Positions 18,194-21,562 of a DNA stretch of 21,562 bases are shown piece by piece (the stretch's first letter is position 1; each line of letters starts with the position of its first letter). Location of the stretch: positions 107,501-129,062 of the forward strand of contig CAUYUJ010022069.1 in NCBI GenBank assembly GCA_963575745.1, written 5' to 3'. This DNA comes from Prorocentrum cordatum (lineage: Eukaryota > Sar > Dinophyceae > Prorocentrales > Prorocentraceae). The notes under the pieces are model-generated. The model saw only the letters and a list, made by a program, of their open reading frames with translations. It searched no databases and was not told the DNA's origin. The position numbers were made by a program, and so were the translations under genes.

Positions 18194-18444
18194 GTGACCG
18201 CCCCCAGAGGGAGGTGGGCGCGCGCGGCGCATCATGATTTACTTCTCTGCGCGGTGGGCGGCGCGGCCTGTCGGACACCCTTGCTGTCCTGTCCGACGTT
18301 GGCCCCCCGTCGCGGGTCGGCCGCGGGTGACCGCGGTCGCGGCCCCGAGAGGGTACCCTTGTGTCCTGTGGTTCTGGGAGGTCATGTTGCCGTCGGAAGA
18401 GTCCTGTGTCCTGTCGCGTGTCCTGTGCAATGGACTCTGCCTGT
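18194..18444 (+). repeat. Right flank of element B
   Basis: Nearly identical to 10793-11051 except for about 8 substitutions and an 8-bp deletion after CCCGTCGCGGG. It keeps GAGAGGGTACCCTTGTGTCC and the terminal CAATGGACTCTGCCTGT. Confidence 0.85.
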
Positions 18445-18690
18445 AGTCCGATTTGCGCAAAGTCCCCGCTCGCCCCCGTCCTGTAGATTTTTGCGAAATC
18501 CCCGCCGTCTCCAATATGTGCAAAATCCCCCCCCATCGCCCCCCCCTCGCCGTCCTTCTTATTTTTGCAAAAAGCCCCCCCCCGCCCGCCCCCCTTTCCC
18601 CCCCCCTTTCCCGTCCTTCCAGTTTTTGCAGAGCCCCCCCCTTTCCCGCCCCCGTCCTTCATTTTTTTGCCCCCCCCCCCCCGGCTTTTC
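18445..18690 (+). repeat. GATTTTTGCAAAG minisatellite, right of element B
   Basis: About six copies (CCGATTTGCGCAAAGTCCCC, TAGATTTTTGCGAAATCC, AATATGTGCAAAATCC, TTATTTTTGCAAAAAGCC, CAGTTTTTGCAGAGCC, CATTTTTTTGCCCC) with C-rich spacers. Orientation is the same as at 13200-13497. The first copy begins directly after the end of element B. Confidence 0.85.
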
Positions 18691-19260
18691 GATTTAACGC
18701 GACGCCCCCCTCCCCCCCCCGCCCCTTCGCGATCGTTATCCCCCCCTCCCTCCCCCCCCCCCTCCGCCGATTGCGGAGCGGGCCTTTCCGTATTATATTT
18801 CGGTGCGAACCTTGGCGGCACATCAGGCGTGTGCGCCTTGGCACCCGGTGCCCCCCCCCCCTCCCAGGCGGGCGAGCGGGCGGCTGCGGCGGGCAAGCGG
18901 TTGCGCATGTTGCGCCGGGGTGATTGGTCGAGGGCGCGGGGCCTTTCGGGGCGGTGACGCCGTCCGATGGCCGACCCCGAGCATGCCCGACGTGGAAGTG
19001 CAGAGGCGGGCAGCGAGCGATTGCAAGGCGCGCCGCGGATACGGGCGGGCGCCGTGGGCGAGCGGCAGGGGGCGATAAGGGGGATGGTTGGGCTTGGCTT
19101 GTGGCCGACAGGGCCTGATGGCGCGCGGGCTTGGCAGCGCGCGGGAAAGCGGCGGTGGGCCGCCGGGGGGGAGCGGGGCAGCGGCGGGCGGGGCGTTGCG
19201 AACGGGAAGGGGGGGGGGGGGCACATGCGGGAGGGGGAAGGAGGCGGGGGGGGTTCTAGT
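18691..19260. other. C-rich then G-rich stretch, no recognised gene
   Basis: Poly-C runs lie at 18670-18770 and 18850-18862. From about 18860 the strand bias flips to G-rich, with G runs at 19167-19173, 19209-19220 and 19244-19250. The long minus frame across 17727-19283 crosses four unrelated repeat types and is not a gene. Confidence 0.5.
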
Positions 19261-19740
19261 TTGGTTTTGCCCTGCCAATGCAATCCATATTCCGATCGGA
19301 CGCTCCTCCCGGTCTACTTTCGCCATTCTTCGCCGACGGGCTCTGATTGCAGTTGCCATGCTGGAAGACATCGTTGACGCGCCGCGGCGCAGCATCCTAC
19401 AGCGTTGCCCCGTTGCCTGGGAAGCGTCGGGTTGCTTGTCGGCCCACAAGGCCTACGTCGCGATCGCGCGAGCCCAGGGCCGCAGTGCGTCTGCCCAACC
19501 CCGTCCCTTGTTCCAACAGGTTTGTGCACTTCTGCTATGCCCTCTGCTTTCCTGCTTTCCTAACACCGCTGTGACCCCCACTGCATCAGTTCCCAAAGCA
19601 ATTCTGCGTTGGGGCCCTCGGTCTGAAGCGACGGCGCCCCGCGTCACCTTACTTCCCGCCCTCCCCCTCCCCCCAATCATCCCGCCCCTGTCCTGCGCTC
19701 CGTGCGTCAATGTCGGCGCGCCTCTCCACGCGCTTCGTGA
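19261..19740 (+). other. Low-copy stretch with a weak exon-like segment
   Basis: This is the most gene-like segment, but the evidence is weak. GATTGCAG|TTGCC at 19345-19357 could be a splice acceptor and CAACAG|GTTTGT at 19515-19525 a donor. Between them an ATG at 19358 opens exactly 54 codons in one frame (starting MLEDIVDAPRRS) up to 19519. The peptide is less biased than the neighbouring frames, but I recognise no family. The surrounding frame (19088-19852) runs on into satellite. Chance is quite possible. Confidence 0.12.
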
Positions 19741-20645
19741 CCGCGTAGGGAATTTCATGCGAGTTCCCAGTGGCGACGTCTGCATGCGTCCGCGCCGCCC
19801 ATTACGGCGCACCCATCGCGCGCTTCATGGCCCCGTACGGATCCCCACGTAAAGCCCCCGCGGCGACGTTGACATACGTCGGCGCCACCCATGGCGACGC
19901 GCCAATCACACGTTCCGCAGCCCGATGGGGGGCTCCGCCAAATCCACCCAGTGGCGACGTCCACATGCGTCCGCGCCGCCCGTAACGGCGCACCCCTCAA
20001 ACGTTTCGTGCCGTCATGGGGATCTCCACCCAAGACCGCAGTGGCGATGTTACATGCGCCAACGCTCCATAGGGTGCTCCACCGAAGGCCTCAGCGGCGG
20101 CGTTTACATACGCCCGCGCAGCCCATGACAGCGCACCCGCGCGCCGTTCGTGGCCACGCAGCGAGCTCCCTGCACGGCACCACCGGCGATGTTTGCATGC
20201 GCTTGCGCCGCCCATGACGGCGCGCCTGTCGCAGTGTTCATGGCCCCAAAGCGAGCGCCGCCGAAGGCCCCAATGGCGACGCGCACATGCGCCCGCGCCA
20301 TTCATTACGGCGCACACTTCGCACGGTCCGCGGCCCCATAGGGAGGTCCACGTAAGGCCCCAGTGCCGACGTATGCACGCGCCCGCGCCCCCAAGAAGGG
20401 CACACCGCTCACGCGGTTCGTGGCCACGTAGGGAGCTCCGCCTATAGCTCCACTGGCGACCTCTGCGTGCACCCGCGCCACGCATCACGGCGCACCGCTA
20501 ACGCGCCCCGTGGCCCCACGGGGAGCCTCGCTTGAAGCCCCGACGGCGACGTTCACGCGCGCCCGCGTCGCCCGTTACGACGCGCCCCTCAGACGGCTCG
20601 CGGCCCATGAGGAGCCCCATCTAAGGCCCAAGTGACGACGTTAGC
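19741..20645 (+). repeat. ~90-bp satellite, block 3 (about eleven units)
   Basis: GGCGACG-like anchors lie at 19772, 19862, 19953, 20043, 20096 (unit truncated), 20185, 20275, 20365, 20455, 20545 and 20634, mostly exactly 90 bp apart. Words: GTGGCCCCATAGGGAG, AAGGCCCCAGTGGCGACG, CATGCGCCCGCGCCGCCCAT, TACGGCGCACCCC. Same orientation as block 2, opposite to block 1. Units are 70-90% alike by eye. Confidence 0.93.
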
Positions 20646-20943
20646 ATGCCCCCCCCCCTTCCCGCCCCCTCCCCCCACACCCTCCCATTCACTCCGCCCG
20701 CCCACCCACCGCGACCACCAGCATCAACACACACACACACACACACACGCACGCACACACACGCGCACACACACGCACATACCACCACCACCACCACCAC
20801 CATCGCCACCACCACCACCACCACCACCCACCACCACCAGCACCACACTTATACACACCACACACACCAACACACACACACACAGACACGCGCACGCACG
20901 CACACACACACCAACACACACAGACCACACACACACACACACG
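20646..20943. repeat. C-rich, (CA)n and (CCA)n microsatellite
   Basis: A C-rich lead-in (20646-20725) is followed by (CA)n, (CACG)n, a (CCA)n run near 20780-20836 and more (CA)n to 20943. It interrupts satellite block 3 just as 5439-5640 interrupts block 2. The Val/Cys-rich or His/Thr-rich frames through it are trivial. Confidence 0.93.
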
Positions 20944-21012
20944 CATTGTGGCGCACCCCGCGCGCGCTTCGTAGCCGCATGTGGAGCTGAAAGGGACGCG
21001 CCAGTGACACTT
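20944..21012 (+). repeat. Single leftover unit of the ~90-bp satellite
   Basis: CATTGTGGCGCACCCCGCG, GCTTCGTAGCCGCATGTGG and GACGCGCCAGTGACAC are degenerate unit words. It parallels the lone unit at 5641-5705. Confidence 0.75.
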
Positions 21013-21562
21013 GCCGATGCGTTGCCCCGCAGGAGGTTTCACCGAGGAGGGTGTTCACAAGTGCTCGCTCCCAATTGCACATGGTATGGCTTTTCGTCAC
21101 GATGAGTATATACCAGCTCTAAGTCGTCCTACTACCACATGCCACACACTGGTTTCACATGACTCTTTCCTGTTCTGGAGTACTCGTCGGTGCTCATGTG
21201 GGTTTCGCGCTTCGTTGCTCAGGAGCCAGTCGTACTCGATTCACCTTCCGCATTACTGGAACAAACTTGCTCGACGCATACACTAACTCTCGTGTTTTCT
21301 CTGGTCTATTCCTACCCTATGGAGATTACGTCCAGTCTGCTGCTGTGTGACGAGTATCGGTACCCTGCTTTATTTCTATAATGTGCATACTCTAGCGGTG
21401 ATGCGCTCGTTGTCTACTCCTCTCTTACTTAGGGAGGGGGAATAAGGAGGTGCCCGCGCCCATGTCATTGCTGTTTTGTTTTGTTTTTCGCAGCCAACGA
21501 AATGTTCAGGATTGTGGCCTCACACAAAGTTCAAAATCTCACGGACGAGCCTGAACCACATG
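21013..21562. other. Lower-GC low-copy stretch, no recognised gene
   Basis: Composition is balanced and no repeat is visible. GAGTATATACCAG near 21103 resembles a TATA element, but nothing else supports a promoter. Two overlapping plus frames of 63 codons and one of 91 codons have no recognisable feature. The stretch runs off the right edge. Confidence 0.4.

Larger units (their letters stand above)
13498..18444 (+). repeat. Composite repeat element, copy B (4947 bp)
   Basis: Same order and ends as copy A: left flank 13498-14054, satellite array 14055-17753, 93-bp array 17754-18193, right flank 18194-18444. It is in the same orientation as A, 2446 bp downstream. It is shorter than A mainly because the satellite array has about two fewer units. 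The terminal GAGTCCATT / AATGGACTC pair is kept (13502-13510, 18429-18437). Both sides are bordered by the GATTTTTGCAAAG minisatellite in one orientation, as if the element had inserted into that array. I see no clear target-site duplication. Confidence 0.85.

Noticed and set aside
17727-19283. 518-codon minus-strand open frame
   Set aside because: It crosses part of the satellite, the 93-bp array, the right flank of B, a C-rich minisatellite and low-complexity DNA. Its length reflects stop-poor GC-rich repeats and no domain is visible.
20724-20942. Val/Cys-rich hydrophobic minus-strand frame that looks like a membrane protein
   Set aside because: It is the translation of (CA)n and (CCA)n microsatellites.

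Overview
This 21.6-kb window is almost entirely repetitive, GC-rich nuclear-type eukaryotic DNA. I recognise no protein-coding gene, tRNA or rRNA. Long open frames exist on both strands. They either run through tandem repeats in several frames at once or come from stop-poor, high-GC or homopyrimidine sequence, so I do not call them genes. Long CG-alternating tracts, (CA)n, (CCA)n and (TCC)n microsatellites, poly-C/poly-G runs and several unrelated satellites point to a GC-rich eukaryote, perhaps a protist, an alga or another lineage without strong CpG decay. The species cannot be told from the sequence. The setting looks heterochromatic, for example subtelomeric, centromeric or another satellite-rich region.

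Layout. 1-352: four units of an ~87-90 bp satellite in minus orientation. 353-1496: low-copy sequence with several hairpins and G-rich inverted repeats. 1497-2183: ~690 bp (TCC)n-like homopyrimidine tract. 2184-4748: low-copy sequence with an 18-bp palindrome (2320) and a 99-bp tandem repeat (3137-3541). 4749-5705: the ~87-90 bp satellite again, now in plus orientation, interrupted by a CA/CCA microsatellite. 5772-11051: composite element copy A. 11052-13497: spacer with a decamer repeat, 30-bp and 42-bp palindromic repeats and a GATTTTTGCAAAG minisatellite. 13498-18444: composite element copy B, flanked on both sides by that minisatellite. 18691-19740: C/G-rich low-copy DNA. 19741-21012: third block of the ~90 bp satellite, again followed by a CA/CCA microsatellite and one leftover unit. 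21013-21562: lower-GC low-copy sequence.

The main discovery candidate is the composite element, ~5.3 kb in A and ~4.9 kb in B. It has a 557-bp left flank, then an array of ~23-25 units of a ~146-180 bp satellite. Each satellite unit carries 25-bp inverted arms separated by alternating CG tracts. Next come five copies of a 93-bp repeat and a ~255-bp right flank. Both copies share the same ends, the same order and the same internal landmarks, so the whole composite was duplicated as one unit. Copy B interrupts another minisatellite, which suggests movement or insertion as a unit. The left flank, the 93-bp array and the right flank all carry diverged versions of one module (GGTCGC, then AGGGTACCCT-like, then GTGTCCTGTG). 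A second theme is palindromes that keep perfect symmetry despite paired base changes: AAGCAAAATTTTGCTT, CAAGTAAAATTTTACTTG and TAGCAACATGTTGCTA, and separately GTGACACGTGTCAC versus TGGCACGTGCCA.

All counts and identities are hand counts from the sequence. No database or alignment program was used.
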